Source: Comamonadaceae bacterium
GTDB taxonomy: Bacteria > Pseudomonadota > Gammaproteobacteria > Burkholderiales > Burkholderiaceae_C
Assembly: GCA_947464665.1 (NCBI GenBank)
Contig: CANHXV010000039.1
Span: 1-13,839, forward strand
DNA: 13,839 nt
Direction: 5' to 3'
Positions 1-6,695 of the stretch are shown piece after piece (position 1 is the first letter of the stretch; the number at the start of each line of letters is the position of its first letter). The position numbers and the translations under genes were made by a program. The notes beneath the pieces are model-generated. The model did no database searches. It had not been told where the DNA came from and was given only the letters and a program-made list of their open reading frames with translations.

Positions 1-369
1 TTAGAAGGCACAGTGAGCAACGTGGCTGCCTTCGGTGCCTTTGTTGATTTGGGTGTTCACCAAGACGGCTTGGTTCATGTGAGCCAACTTAGCAACAAAT
101 TCGTCACGGATGCGCGTGAAATCGTAAAGACCGGCGACATTGTAAAAGTCAAAGTGACCGAGGTGGACGTGGCACGCAAGCGCATTGGCCTCACCATGAA
201 ACTGAACGATGCCGCACCTGCCAATGCACAACGCAACCGAGAAAATCGGTTTGAGGGTGGTCCTCGTCAGGGGCAACAAACCCATCGCTCGTCAGGGTCT
301 GCGCAATCGGTTAACGCAGGACAAAGTGCCATGGCCTCTGCATTTGCCAAACTTCAAAACAAGGCTTAA
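1..369 (+). CDS. tex: Tex family RNA-binding transcription accessory protein, C-terminal end (5' truncated)
   Basis: The reading frame is open from base 1 and continues off the left edge; only the last 122 residues are visible. The first ~70 residues form an S1 RNA-binding domain: L-E-G-T-V, then F-G-A-F-V-D-L-G, G-L-V-H-V-S-Q-L, and a V-K-V-K-V-T-E-V-D strand ending R-K-R-I-G-L-T-M. That order, with the S1 domain closing the protein, matches the C-terminus of Tex (YhgF), a conserved cytoplasmic nucleic-acid-binding protein linked to transcription and RNA turnover. About 50 residues of polar, Gln/Arg/Ser-rich tail follow, probably disordered. The stop lies three bases before the next gene, and an AAGG at 361-364 inside this gene is well placed as that gene's ribosome site, so the two are probably co-transcribed. 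Another S1-domain protein cannot be excluded from a fragment, but the tail and the single terminal S1 domain favour Tex. Confidence 0.85.
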   Translation, partial: LEGTVSNVAAFGAFVDLGVHQDGLVHVSQLSNKFVTDAREIVKTGDIVKVKVTEVDVARKRIGLTMKLNDAAPANAQRNRENRFEGGPRQGQQTHRSSGSAQSVNAGQSAMASAFAKLQNKA

Positions 370-372
370 GGT

Positions 373-1458
373 GTGAAAGCCCTTTGCATTTATGCAGGTC
401 CGCAAGCTAGGCAACGGCTGTCTCAACATGGTTTGAGTGCCGCGGACATTGGCGTGATACCTGCCGCCGCAGGTGGGCCTAAAGGTTTAATTTTAGGACC
501 TCTCGATCGTTTTATTTTCAACGAGTGGTTACCAACCAGTCAGCAACCAGTCGATTTGGTGGGTGCTTCAATTGGCGCTTGGCGCATGGCCACGGCTTGC
601 ATGCCAGACAGTCGAGCAGGGTTGCTTAGGCTTGAAAAAGATTACATTCACCAGCACTACGAATTGAGGCCCGGTGAGAAATTTCCAAGCGCCCAACAAG
701 TGAGCGATTCATTTCGAGAGAACTTGGATATTTTTTACGGTGGCAGCATTGAGTCGTTGCTAACGCATCCTCGCTATCGACTTCATGTGCTCACATCTCG
801 CGGCAAAGGTTTGCTCAAGCGTGAGCACGCTGTGCTCAGTCCGCTGGGTTATGGTGCCGCATTTTTAAGCAATGTCATTCACCGCAAAGCCATGGGCGCT
901 TTGCTTGAGCGTGTTGTATTTTCTTCGTCCGGTGCTTTGCCCTTTGGCACGCATGACTATCCGACTCGCCACTTGTCATTGACACCTGGCAATTTCATGG
1001 ACGTGTTGCAAGCCAGTTGCGCCATCCCTTTTGTTTTGAAATCTGTGCACGACATTGAAGGCGCCCCGTCGGGCGCCTATTGGGATGGTGGCATCACGGA
1101 TTACCACTTGCACCTCGATTGGAAAACGAGCGCACTCAGTGCTAAGCAAAGTGGCCTTGTTTTGTACCCTCATTTTCAAAAATCTGTGGTGCCTGGTTGG
1201 CTGGACAAACAATTGAAATGGCGGCACAAGGCCTCATCATTTTTAGACAACACGGTGGTCTTGGCACCCAATCCAGAATGGGTGAAAACATTGCCTAACG
1301 GCAAGTTGCCTGATCGACAAGACTTTTCAACTTACGGCCAAGATTTGCAATCGCGTGTGAAAGTTTGGCAAGCCGCGGTGTCGGCCAGCGAGCAAATGGC
1401 GGATGAATTTGCAGCTTGGCTTCGTCAGCCTCAGCTGTCAGAGGTCCAAGACCTCTGA
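373..1458 (+). CDS. Patatin-like phospholipase family protein
   Basis: A 361-residue protein starting at GTG (373), with AAGG eight bases upstream inside the end of tex. It has the three patatin signatures in order: an oxyanion-hole glycine loop A-A-G-G-P-K-G (residues ~32-38), the nucleophile elbow G-A-S-I-G (64-68, Ser66) and the D-G-G triplet (238-240, Asp238) of the Ser-Asp dyad. Family members hydrolyse acyl esters of phospholipids or neutral lipids; the substrate here cannot be read from sequence. No signal peptide or membrane segment is evident, so it is probably cytoplasmic or peripheral at the membrane. It follows tex after three bases. Its stop codon is immediately followed by the stop of the opposite-strand alcohol dehydrogenase, and its last seven codons form one arm, the loop and the other arm of a hairpin. 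The fold assignment is firm; the physiological role is unknown. Confidence 0.88.
   Translation: MKALCIYAGPQARQRLSQHGLSAADIGVIPAAAGGPKGLILGPLDRFIFNEWLPTSQQPVDLVGASIGAWRMATACMPDSRAGLLRLEKDYIHQHYELRPGEKFPSAQQVSDSFRENLDIFYGGSIESLLTHPRYRLHVLTSRGKGLLKREHAVLSPLGYGAAFLSNVIHRKAMGALLERVVFSSSGALPFGTHDYPTRHLSLTPGNFMDVLQASCAIPFVLKSVHDIEGAPSGAYWDGGITDYHLHLDWKTSALSAKQSGLVLYPHFQKSVVPGWLDKQLKWRHKASSFLDNTVVLAPNPEWVKTLPNGKLPDRQDFSTYGQDLQSRVKVWQAAVSASEQMADEFAAWLRQPQLSEVQDL
1438..1458. terminator. Perfect hairpin at the convergent gene junction
   Basis: The arms TCAGAGGTC (1438-1446) and GACCTCTGA (1450-1458) are exact reverse complements around a CAA loop. This 9-bp stem includes the TGA stop of the patatin-like gene and begins directly after the stop of the minus-strand dehydrogenase (1459). 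There is no T-run on either side, so it is not a textbook intrinsic terminator. It could instead be a shared 3'-end stabiliser, a weak bidirectional terminator, or mark where two converging transcripts end. Confidence 0.5.
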
Positions 1459-2595
1459 TTACATAGAAGCCGCCAACATCTCTCTGTATTCCTCGGGAGT
1501 GGCAATGCGTGGATTGGTTTTGTGGCAATGGTCGGCCATAGCGCCGTGGATGATGGCATCAGACATAGACGCTGTAACCCCCATGGCTGCCAGACCGTTT
1601 GGCAATCCCAATCTGGCACTCATGTCTTGAATGGCTTGAGGAATGTCAGAGCCAGAGCTTAGCCCCATGACTTGCGCCATGCGGTTTAAACGATTCTCTT
1701 TTTGAACCGATTCAGCGCTGGCGTTGAACTGAACCACTGCTGGCAAGAACATGGCATTCAAAGTGCCGTGGTGCAGTCTGGGGTTGACGCCGCCTAAGCT
1801 GTGACTCAGAGAGTGAACACACCCTAGACCTTTTTGAAAAGCCATGGCACCTTGCATCGAGGCACTCATGAGGTGCATGCGGGCTTCTTTGTCTTGGCCA
1901 TTTAAAGTGGCTCGTTCGATGTGGGCCCAAGCGCGTTGCAAGCCATCCAAACCAATGCCATCGGCGGGAGGATTGAAAGGGGCCGCCATGAAGGTTTCCA
2001 TACAATGGGCAATGGCGTCCATACCGGTGGCCGCCGTGAGAACGGGGGGCAAGCCGAAGGTTAACTCGGGGTCGCAAATGGCCGCTTTAGGCACAATGAA
2101 CCAAGAGTGAAAGCCCAATTTACGGCCATCGTCCACAATCAAAATAGCACCACGCGCTACTTCGCTGCCTGTGCCACTGGTGGTCGGAACTGCAATGAGG
2201 GGGGCTACTAGGTCCGTAATTTTGAGTGAGCCGCCTTCAATGGTGGCATAGGTTTTCATGGGCCCCTCGTGACTAACTGCAATGGACACGCATTTGGCAC
2301 AGTCAATGGAAGATCCACCGCCCACGGCAATCAAGCCATCGCAACCACTGGCCATGTAGACCTCACTGGCAGCCCTGACCGCCGCCTCTGTGGGGTTGGA
2401 GGGGGTTTGGTCAAACACCGCCACTTGAACACCTGGAAGCGCATCCAAAGCTTTTTGCAATATACCTGCAGCCTTGACCCCTTGGTCTGTGACGATCAGG
2501 GGCTTGTGAATACCGACCCGTTCGCACTCTTGCTTTAATAGCTGAATAGCGCCGAAATCGATTTGAATTTGAGTAACGTAATTGATGAAGGCCAT
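1459..2595 (-). CDS. Iron-containing alcohol dehydrogenase
   Basis: A 378-residue protein, the usual length for group III (Fe-ADH) dehydrogenases. I chose the ATG at 2595 because an upstream ATG (2667) adds 24 residues with no family resemblance and would use up most of the regulatory gap. Seen in order: the NAD(P)-binding G-G-G-S-S-I-D (about 92-98), the P-T-T-S-G-T-G-S-E signature (~137-145), and the metal ligands Asp193 and His197 in G-M-D-A-I-A-H, His261 in H-S-L-S-H, and His276 before G-T-L-N-A. The ligand set is complete, so the enzyme should be active in reversible oxidation of an alcohol to an aldehyde or ketone, or a related reduction. The specific substrate (1,3-propanediol, 4-hydroxybutyrate, butanol and others are known in the family) is not decidable. 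No clear Shine-Dalgarno sequence precedes the start. It is transcribed away from the esterase gene at 2704, with which it shares a repeat-rich gap. Confidence 0.9.
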   Translation of the reverse strand: MAFINYVTQIQIDFGAIQLLKQECERVGIHKPLIVTDQGVKAAGILQKALDALPGVQVAVFDQTPSNPTEAAVRAASEVYMASGCDGLIAVGGGSSIDCAKCVSIAVSHEGPMKTYATIEGGSLKITDLVAPLIAVPTTSGTGSEVARGAILIVDDGRKLGFHSWFIVPKAAICDPELTFGLPPVLTAATGMDAIAHCMETFMAAPFNPPADGIGLDGLQRAWAHIERATLNGQDKEARMHLMSASMQGAMAFQKGLGCVHSLSHSLGGVNPRLHHGTLNAMFLPAVVQFNASAESVQKENRLNRMAQVMGLSSGSDIPQAIQDMSARLGLPNGLAAMGVTASMSDAIIHGAMADHCHKTNPRIATPEEYREMLAASM

Positions 2596-2620
2596 AATGA
2601 GTTTGAATGATGCGTTAGGA

Positions 2621-2702
2621 TTGAAGTCAACTTTAATGCATGCTGTGCTTGAAGTCAGCCTCCACAACCCTCATAAAGTCACATTGGCGATAAAAAAGTC
2701 AC
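2621..2702. promoter_or_regulatory. Divergent regulatory gap with four AAGTCA direct repeats
   Basis: The gap between the divergent dehydrogenase and esterase genes contains AAGTCA four times in the same orientation, at 2624-2629, 2652-2657, 2676-2681 and 2696-2701. The first two extend to TTGAAGTCA (2621-2629 and 2649-2657) and the last two to AAAGTCAC (2675-2682 and 2695-2702). Starts are 28, 24 and 20 bases apart. A palindromic ATGCAT (2636-2641) lies between the first two. This looks like an operator array for a regulator controlling one or both flanking genes. The regulator is not identifiable, and no regulator gene lies beside the gap. Confidence 0.4.
2649..2677 (+). promoter_or_regulatory. 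Candidate sigma-70 promoter for the esterase gene
   Basis: TTGAAG (2649-2654, four of six matches to TTGACA) is separated by 17 bases from CATAAA (2672-2677, four of six matches to TATAAT). Transcription would start near 2684, leaving a leader of about 20 bases before the ATG at 2704. The -35 box overlaps the second AAGTCA repeat and the -10 box abuts the third, consistent with regulated access. The match is modest and the call is inference. Confidence 0.3.
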
Positions 2703-2703
2703 C

Positions 2704-3675
2704 ATGAGTTCTCAGCGCAACCCCCACAGCCGACTGACCGATGCCATGCGATTGGTTTTGGCCAACATCCAGCGGGCAGGGCGCCCGCCTATGTCGATGC
2801 TAAATGTCCAACAAGCGCGTTTGTTTTATGAAATGTCAGCCAGCATCTTGGACTTGCCAGAGCCCCGAATGGCGCGCGTCGAAGACTTCAAAATACCCAC
2901 GCGCGATGGCCACTTCATTAAAGCCAGACTGTTTGCACCCAACTTGAGATCCGCCACACAGGGCTTGCCGACTTTGGTTTATTTTCACGGCGGAGGCTTC
3001 ACCATTGGCAGCATTCAAACGCACAACGTTTTGTGCAGAGAATTAGCGCGCATTGGCCACTGCGCTGTGATTTCCGTTGACTATCGTTTGGCACCTGAGT
3101 ATCGATTTCCCATTGCTACCAACGATGCATGGGATGCGCTGAAGTGGGTCTCTGAATCAGTCAGTTCTTTGGGCTTGCATCCCAACGCTTTGGCAGTGGG
3201 CGGAGACAGTGCGGGCGGTACATTGGCCGCCGTTTGTGCGCTTCAAGCACGTGATGTGGGCTTGCAACTTGCTCTGCAGTTGTTGATTTACCCAGGCACT
3301 GCTGCGCGCCAAGAAAGTGCCTCTCATCACACTTACGAATCAGGTTTTATGCTCGACAAGGCTACAGTCGATTGGTTCTTTAACCACTATATTGACGCCA
3401 AAGACCGAGACGATTGGCGCTTTGCACCCATGTTGGCGCAACGGCATGAAGGTCTTGCACCTGCCTGGATTGGTTTGGCAGAATGTGATCCTTTGGTCGA
3501 TGAGGGTGTGGCTTACGCTGACTTGCTTCGAACGGCAAGTGTCGCCGTTGACCTGCAGATTTACCATGGCGTGGTGCATGGTTTTGTCAACATGGGGCGG
3601 GTCATTCCAGAAGCGCGCCGCGCACACGAAGAGGCAGGCTATGCCTTGAAACGCGCCTTCAGCCCACAGCCTTGA
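2704..3675 (+). CDS. Alpha/beta hydrolase, hormone-sensitive-lipase (HSL) type esterase
   Basis: A 323-residue protein with the hallmarks of the bacterial HSL (type IV) carboxylesterase family. H-G-G-G (95-98) forms the oxyanion hole, G-D-S-A-G-G (167-172) carries the nucleophile Ser169, Asp262 in C-D-P-L-V-D-E-G is the triad acid, and His292 in V-V-H-G-F is the base. The D-Y-R-L-A-P-E block (126-132) is also typical. The first ~60 residues resemble the helical cap of this family. The likely reaction is hydrolysis of short- to medium-chain acyl esters in the cytoplasm; no signal peptide is seen. The start at 2704 lacks a Shine-Dalgarno sequence (an A-rich stretch and an AAGTCA repeat sit there instead), so initiation at Met15 is possible, but the full length suits the family. 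The thioesterase/GNAT gene follows after 36 bases and may share the transcript. Confidence 0.92.
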   Translation: MSSQRNPHSRLTDAMRLVLANIQRAGRPPMSMLNVQQARLFYEMSASILDLPEPRMARVEDFKIPTRDGHFIKARLFAPNLRSATQGLPTLVYFHGGGFTIGSIQTHNVLCRELARIGHCAVISVDYRLAPEYRFPIATNDAWDALKWVSESVSSLGLHPNALAVGGDSAGGTLAAVCALQARDVGLQLALQLLIYPGTAARQESASHHTYESGFMLDKATVDWFFNHYIDAKDRDDWRFAPMLAQRHEGLAPAWIGLAECDPLVDEGVAYADLLRTASVAVDLQIYHGVVHGFVNMGRVIPEARRAHEEAGYALKRAFSPQP

Positions 3676-3711
3676 ATTTGTATTCACTCTTTTGAGAAAG
3701 ACAACCGAGAC

Positions 3712-4572
3712 ATGAAACGAAGTGACTTCCGATTTTTCCACCGTCTGCGGGTCCGCTGGGCCGAAATTGACATGCAAAAAATTGTCTTCAATGGGCATTA
3801 TTTAACTTATATCGACACAGCAGTCACGGCCTACTGGGGGCGCTTGGCTTTGCCTTATGAAACTGCTTTTCAATTGTTGGGGGGGGAGTTGTATGTCAAA
3901 AAGGCCACGCTGGAATACCATGCGTCCGCCGTCATGGACGACGATCTCAGCATTGGCATGAAGTGCAGCAAACTGGGCAAATCGTCCATGGTCTTTGAAG
4001 CGGGCATCTTCAGGGGTGACAAGTTACTGATCAGTGGTGAATTAATTTATGTTTTTGCCGACCCCCAAACACAAACTTCCAAATCCATTCCAGAAGCCCT
4101 GAGACACATCATGCTCATTTTTGAAGCAGGTCAATCTGTGGTTGATCTCAAGATGGGCGCTTGGGCTGACATGAAAACCGTGGCCGCCGCATTGCGGCAT
4201 GAAGTTTTTGTGGAAGAACAAGAAGTTCCGGTCGAACTTGAATTGGACGAACTCGACGATCAAGCTTTACACGCCGTGGTGTTCAACAAACTCGGGCAAA
4301 GTGTCGCAACAGGGCGTTTGTTGCAAGCGCAAACCCATGTCTCGAAAATTGGCAGAATGGCTGTTTCAAAGCCACTGCGAAGCGGCAATCTGGGCAGAAA
4401 GCTTGTAGAAGCTTTCATTGAAGTTGCTCGCCAGAGGGGCGATCATGAAGTTATCTTGCATGCACAGTGCAGCGCCGAAGGTTTTTACCGAAAACTGGGG
4501 TTCAAATCGCATGGCGACGTCTTTGACGACGCTGGCATCGATCACATTGAAATGACGCTGAAACTACATTGA
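3712..4572 (+). CDS. Fusion protein: YbgC/FadM-type acyl-CoA thioesterase + GNAT N-acetyltransferase
   Basis: One continuous 286-residue frame holds two complete-looking domains. Residues ~5-125 are a 4HBT hotdog domain: R-V-R-W-A-E-I-D with Asp20 at the position of the YbgC catalytic aspartate, F-N-G-H-Y-L-T-Y-I-D on the first helix, and late strands around V-F-E-A-G-I-F and I-S-G-E-L-I-Y-V-F. Residues ~145-286 are a GNAT domain of the ElaA/YjcF kind: L-R-H-E-V-F-V-E-E-Q-E-V-P (161-173), R-M-A-V (215-218), an acetyl-CoA loop R-S-G-N-L-G (223-228), and A-E-G-F-Y-R-K-L-G-F (255-264). The GNAT loop is slightly off the usual R-G-x-G-x-G. The linker is about 20 residues. Expected activities are hydrolysis of an acyl-CoA thioester and acetyl transfer to an unknown amine. 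The gene ends convergently against ygfZ with a six-base gap. A run of eight G (3879-3886) lies in the thioesterase part. Confidence 0.85.
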   Translation: MKRSDFRFFHRLRVRWAEIDMQKIVFNGHYLTYIDTAVTAYWGRLALPYETAFQLLGGELYVKKATLEYHASAVMDDDLSIGMKCSKLGKSSMVFEAGIFRGDKLLISGELIYVFADPQTQTSKSIPEALRHIMLIFEAGQSVVDLKMGAWADMKTVAAALRHEVFVEEQEVPVELELDELDDQALHAVVFNKLGQSVATGRLLQAQTHVSKIGRMAVSKPLRSGNLGRKLVEAFIEVARQRGDHEVILHAQCSAEGFYRKLGFKSHGDVFDDAGIDHIEMTLKLH

Positions 4573-4578
4573 ATCCGC

Positions 4579-5565
4579 TTAAAGGTCTTCTAACAAAGGA
4601 TAGGGGAGAGACTTGAGCATCAGGCTAGGCCCACCTGCGCTGCCTAGTTCAAGTGAATGCTCTGTCGCACTGATTTGCAATGAAGCAATGCCCCACCACT
4701 CGGGCGCTTGCCCTTCAAGGAACTCGAATTTGCTGGCACTTGAGACCATGCCACACGCTTGCTCGGCATCCTCAGAGGAAAAAATTTCTTGGCCTACCTG
4801 CATTGGCGCGGGGCATGAAACAATGAACGCTCTGCGTTTGAGCGTGCCGCGAAATTGACTTCTGGCTACGACTTCTTGGCCAGGGTAGCATCCCTTCTTA
4901 AAACTCACCCCTCCGACAGATTCGTAGTTGAGCATTTGCGGCACAAAAGCCTCGGCGGTTGCCGTTTGAACCATGCTGATGCCAGACAAGACTTCCGCAA
5001 GCAACCATTGTTCCGCGGTGATGCTGGGGTGCTTGTGGTTTAAGAAGGCGGTGCTTGATGCATCGCCTTTCAAGCCAAGCCAAATAAGCCGTTGCACTTC
5101 GGTTTCCGCAATGTGCGCATTGTGCAATTTGACAAAGAAAGTTCCACCTTCTTGCAAGGCGTGCCAAGGGGCTGCTTCTTTTAGAGCTGGGCAGGCAAGT
5201 TCCGCCGTTTCACCGAGCAGGCCGCGAATGTCGTAAAGAGTTGACGCATCGCTGAGTTTCAGCTTGGCGCGCATCACAAACATCGACAGACGCTTGACCA
5301 TGGCTTGGAGCAAGTCTTGGTGGCAAACCATGAGGTACTTGTCTGGGCTTAATTTCAGCACCACAAAACTGGCCAACAAGCGGCCTTTGGCAGAACAATA
5401 GCCCGCAAAACGAGCTTGCCCTACAGGCAATAGCAAGACATCGTTGGTCAGTTGCCCTTGCAAAAATGTGCCGGCATCAGGGCCTTCGACCAAAATGAGC
5501 CCCCAGTGTTGGGGCGTCAACAGGCCAGAAGGCGAGAATTTCAAATGGGGTTCAATCAAGTCCAT
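4579..5565 (-). CDS. ygfZ: YgfZ/GcvT-domain folate-binding protein (Fe-S cluster repair)
   Basis: A 328-residue protein with the defining YgfZ signature K-G-C-Y-P-G-Q-E (224-231, Cys226), followed by V-V-A-R and F-R-G-T-L-K-R-R. The N-terminal part shows the G-P-D-A-G-T-F-L-Q-G-Q-L-T-N-D block shared by YgfZ and the aminomethyltransferase GcvT. YgfZ proteins use a folate and the conserved cysteine to support assembly or repair of certain iron-sulfur enzymes such as MiaB; they act in the cytoplasm. The ATG at 5565 is the only sensible start: no start codon lies in frame upstream for at least 10 codons. An AGAGGAG motif sits about 14 bases upstream, which is a long spacing. It is divergent from mltG across a 44-base gap, a neighbour relation I associate with Burkholderiales. 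Confidence 0.92.
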   Translation of the reverse strand: MDLIEPHLKFSPSGLLTPQHWGLILVEGPDAGTFLQGQLTNDVLLLPVGQARFAGYCSAKGRLLASFVVLKLSPDKYLMVCHQDLLQAMVKRLSMFVMRAKLKLSDASTLYDIRGLLGETAELACPALKEAAPWHALQEGGTFFVKLHNAHIAETEVQRLIWLGLKGDASSTAFLNHKHPSITAEQWLLAEVLSGISMVQTATAEAFVPQMLNYESVGGVSFKKGCYPGQEVVARSQFRGTLKRRAFIVSCPAPMQVGQEIFSSEDAEQACGMVSSASKFEFLEGQAPEWWGIASLQISATEHSLELGSAGGPSLMLKSLPYPLLEDL

Positions 5566-5573
5566 GGCTGAAT

Positions 5574-5579
5574 TATGAT
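5574..5579 (+). promoter_or_regulatory. Candidate -10 box in the ygfZ/mltG divergent gap
   Basis: TATGAT (5574-5579) matches TATAAT at five of six positions and lies 30 bases before the mltG start, in the 44-base gap. The -35 region 17 bases upstream is TTCAAT, a poor match. On the other strand the same AT-rich patch reads CATAAT but sits only six bases from the ygfZ start. If real, the promoters of the two genes overlap. Weak evidence. Confidence 0.25.
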
Positions 5580-5595
5580 CTCCTCTGAGAAACCC

Positions 5596-5601
5596 AAAGG
5601 A
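5596..5601 (+). promoter_or_regulatory. Ribosome binding site deciding the TTG start of mltG
   Basis: AAAGGA at 5596-5601 is eight bases before TTG at 5610. This places the start at a non-ATG codon and gives the full basic N-terminus and membrane anchor expected of MltG. No ATG lies nearby in this frame ahead of the membrane segment. Confidence 0.55.
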
Positions 5602-5609
5602 ATCAAGGT

Positions 5610-6692
5610 TTGAGTCGCCCCGCTTTTAAAGCCCAAAAAAGCCATACTTCACGAAATAAACGCTCGTGGGGGGCGCTTCTGACCCTCTCGACTTTGACTA
5701 TTTTGGCTCTATTGGCAACAACTTTAGCTTGGCTTCAACTGCCGATGGGTTTCAAGCCCCAAGTTTTGAACTCATTATCTAGCCCTCAGGTGCTTGATCT
5801 TTCCATTGAGTTGGGAACCTCGCCCAAAGGCGTCGCGCAAGCCATTGCTGATGCGGGTGCCGATGTATCCCCCCCATTGCTTCTGCTTTGGTTTCGGCTG
5901 TCGGGGCAAGATCGTGCGATCAAAGCTGGGAGTTACGAAATCACGCCAGACATGTCGCCGCGCATGGTTCTGAACATGCTAGCCCGTGGTGAGGAAAGTT
6001 TGAGGTATGTCACCCTGGTTGAGGGTTGGACCTTCAAACAGGTGAAGCAAGCTTTGGCCAAGGCTGATACCTTGAAAGGTAACACTCAAGGCATGTCGGA
6101 CGATCAAATCATGGCGCAATTGGGCCGTCACAATGTGCATCCCGAAGGACGTTTCTATCCTGACACCTACAGTTATTCAAAAGGCTCGAGCGATTTGGCT
6201 GTGATGAACCGCGCACTTAAAGCCATGGACCGACAGTTGGCCAAGGCATGGGCACAAAAGCCCACTAATTTTACACTCGACAGTCCGGATGACCTGCTCA
6301 TTCTGGCCAGTATTGTTGAAAAAGAAACAGGCCGTGCCAGCGATCGTCCTTTGATTTCATCCGTGTTTCACAACCGACTCAAAATTGGCATGAGATTGCA
6401 AACCGACCCCACCGTCATTTACGGTTTGGGCGATGCCTTTGATGGCAATTTAAGACGCGTAGATTTGCGCACCGATACCCCTTACAACACCTACACGCGT
6501 GCAGGCTTGCCGCCCACGCCGATTGCAATGCCAGGGAAAGCTGCTTTGAAGGCTGCCATTGAACCTGCATCCTCCAACTTTCTTTATTTTGTAGCCAAAG
6601 GCGATGGCAGTAGCCATTTCAGCCAGTCGTTGAACGAGCACAATAACGCGGTGAACAAATACCAACGCGGAATTTCCAAACAGGACCCCTGA
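5610..6692 (+). CDS. mltG: Endolytic murein transglycosylase MltG (YceG family)
   Basis: A 360-residue protein with a basic cytoplasmic N-terminus (residues 1-19), one membrane segment at about 21-43, and a periplasmic YceG domain. The catalytic region A-S-I-V-E-K-E-T-G (233-241) holds the acidic pair Glu237/Glu239 that includes the family's essential glutamate. It is followed by S-V-F-H-N-R-L and M-R-L-Q-T-D-P-T-V-I-Y-G, then Y-N-T-Y and G-L-P-P-T-P-I, all standard for MltG. The enzyme cleaves nascent glycan strands inside the chain, leaving 1,6-anhydroMurNAc ends, and is thought to set strand length. It starts at TTG with AAAGGA eight bases upstream. It leads the run to tmk (three-base gap), holB and tatD, the same order as E. 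coli yceG-tmk-holB-ycfH, although pabC, which precedes it there, is absent and ygfZ sits opposite instead. Confidence 0.95.
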   Translation: MSRPAFKAQKSHTSRNKRSWGALLTLSTLTILALLATTLAWLQLPMGFKPQVLNSLSSPQVLDLSIELGTSPKGVAQAIADAGADVSPPLLLLWFRLSGQDRAIKAGSYEITPDMSPRMVLNMLARGEESLRYVTLVEGWTFKQVKQALAKADTLKGNTQGMSDDQIMAQLGRHNVHPEGRFYPDTYSYSKGSSDLAVMNRALKAMDRQLAKAWAQKPTNFTLDSPDDLLILASIVEKETGRASDRPLISSVFHNRLKIGMRLQTDPTVIYGLGDAFDGNLRRVDLRTDTPYNTYTRAGLPPTPIAMPGKAALKAAIEPASSNFLYFVAKGDGSSHFSQSLNEHNNAVNKYQRGISKQDP

Positions 6693-6695
6693 TTC

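Noticed and set aside
1712..2077. Minus-strand 121-codon frame overlapping the alcohol dehydrogenase
   Set aside because: It is a frame-shifted shadow on the same strand as the dehydrogenase, which keeps all its metal ligands; composition is His/Arg-rich as usual for such shadows.
2596..2667. N-terminal extension of the alcohol dehydrogenase to an ATG at 2667
   Set aside because: The 24 extra residues do not resemble the family, and the stretch contains two of the AAGTCA repeats of the divergent regulatory gap; Met at 2595 gives the normal protein start.
3340..3798. Long minus-strand frame (152 codons) opposite the esterase and thioesterase genes
   Set aside because: It is antisense to two well-supported genes, including the esterase catalytic Asp/His region, and its translation resembles no family.
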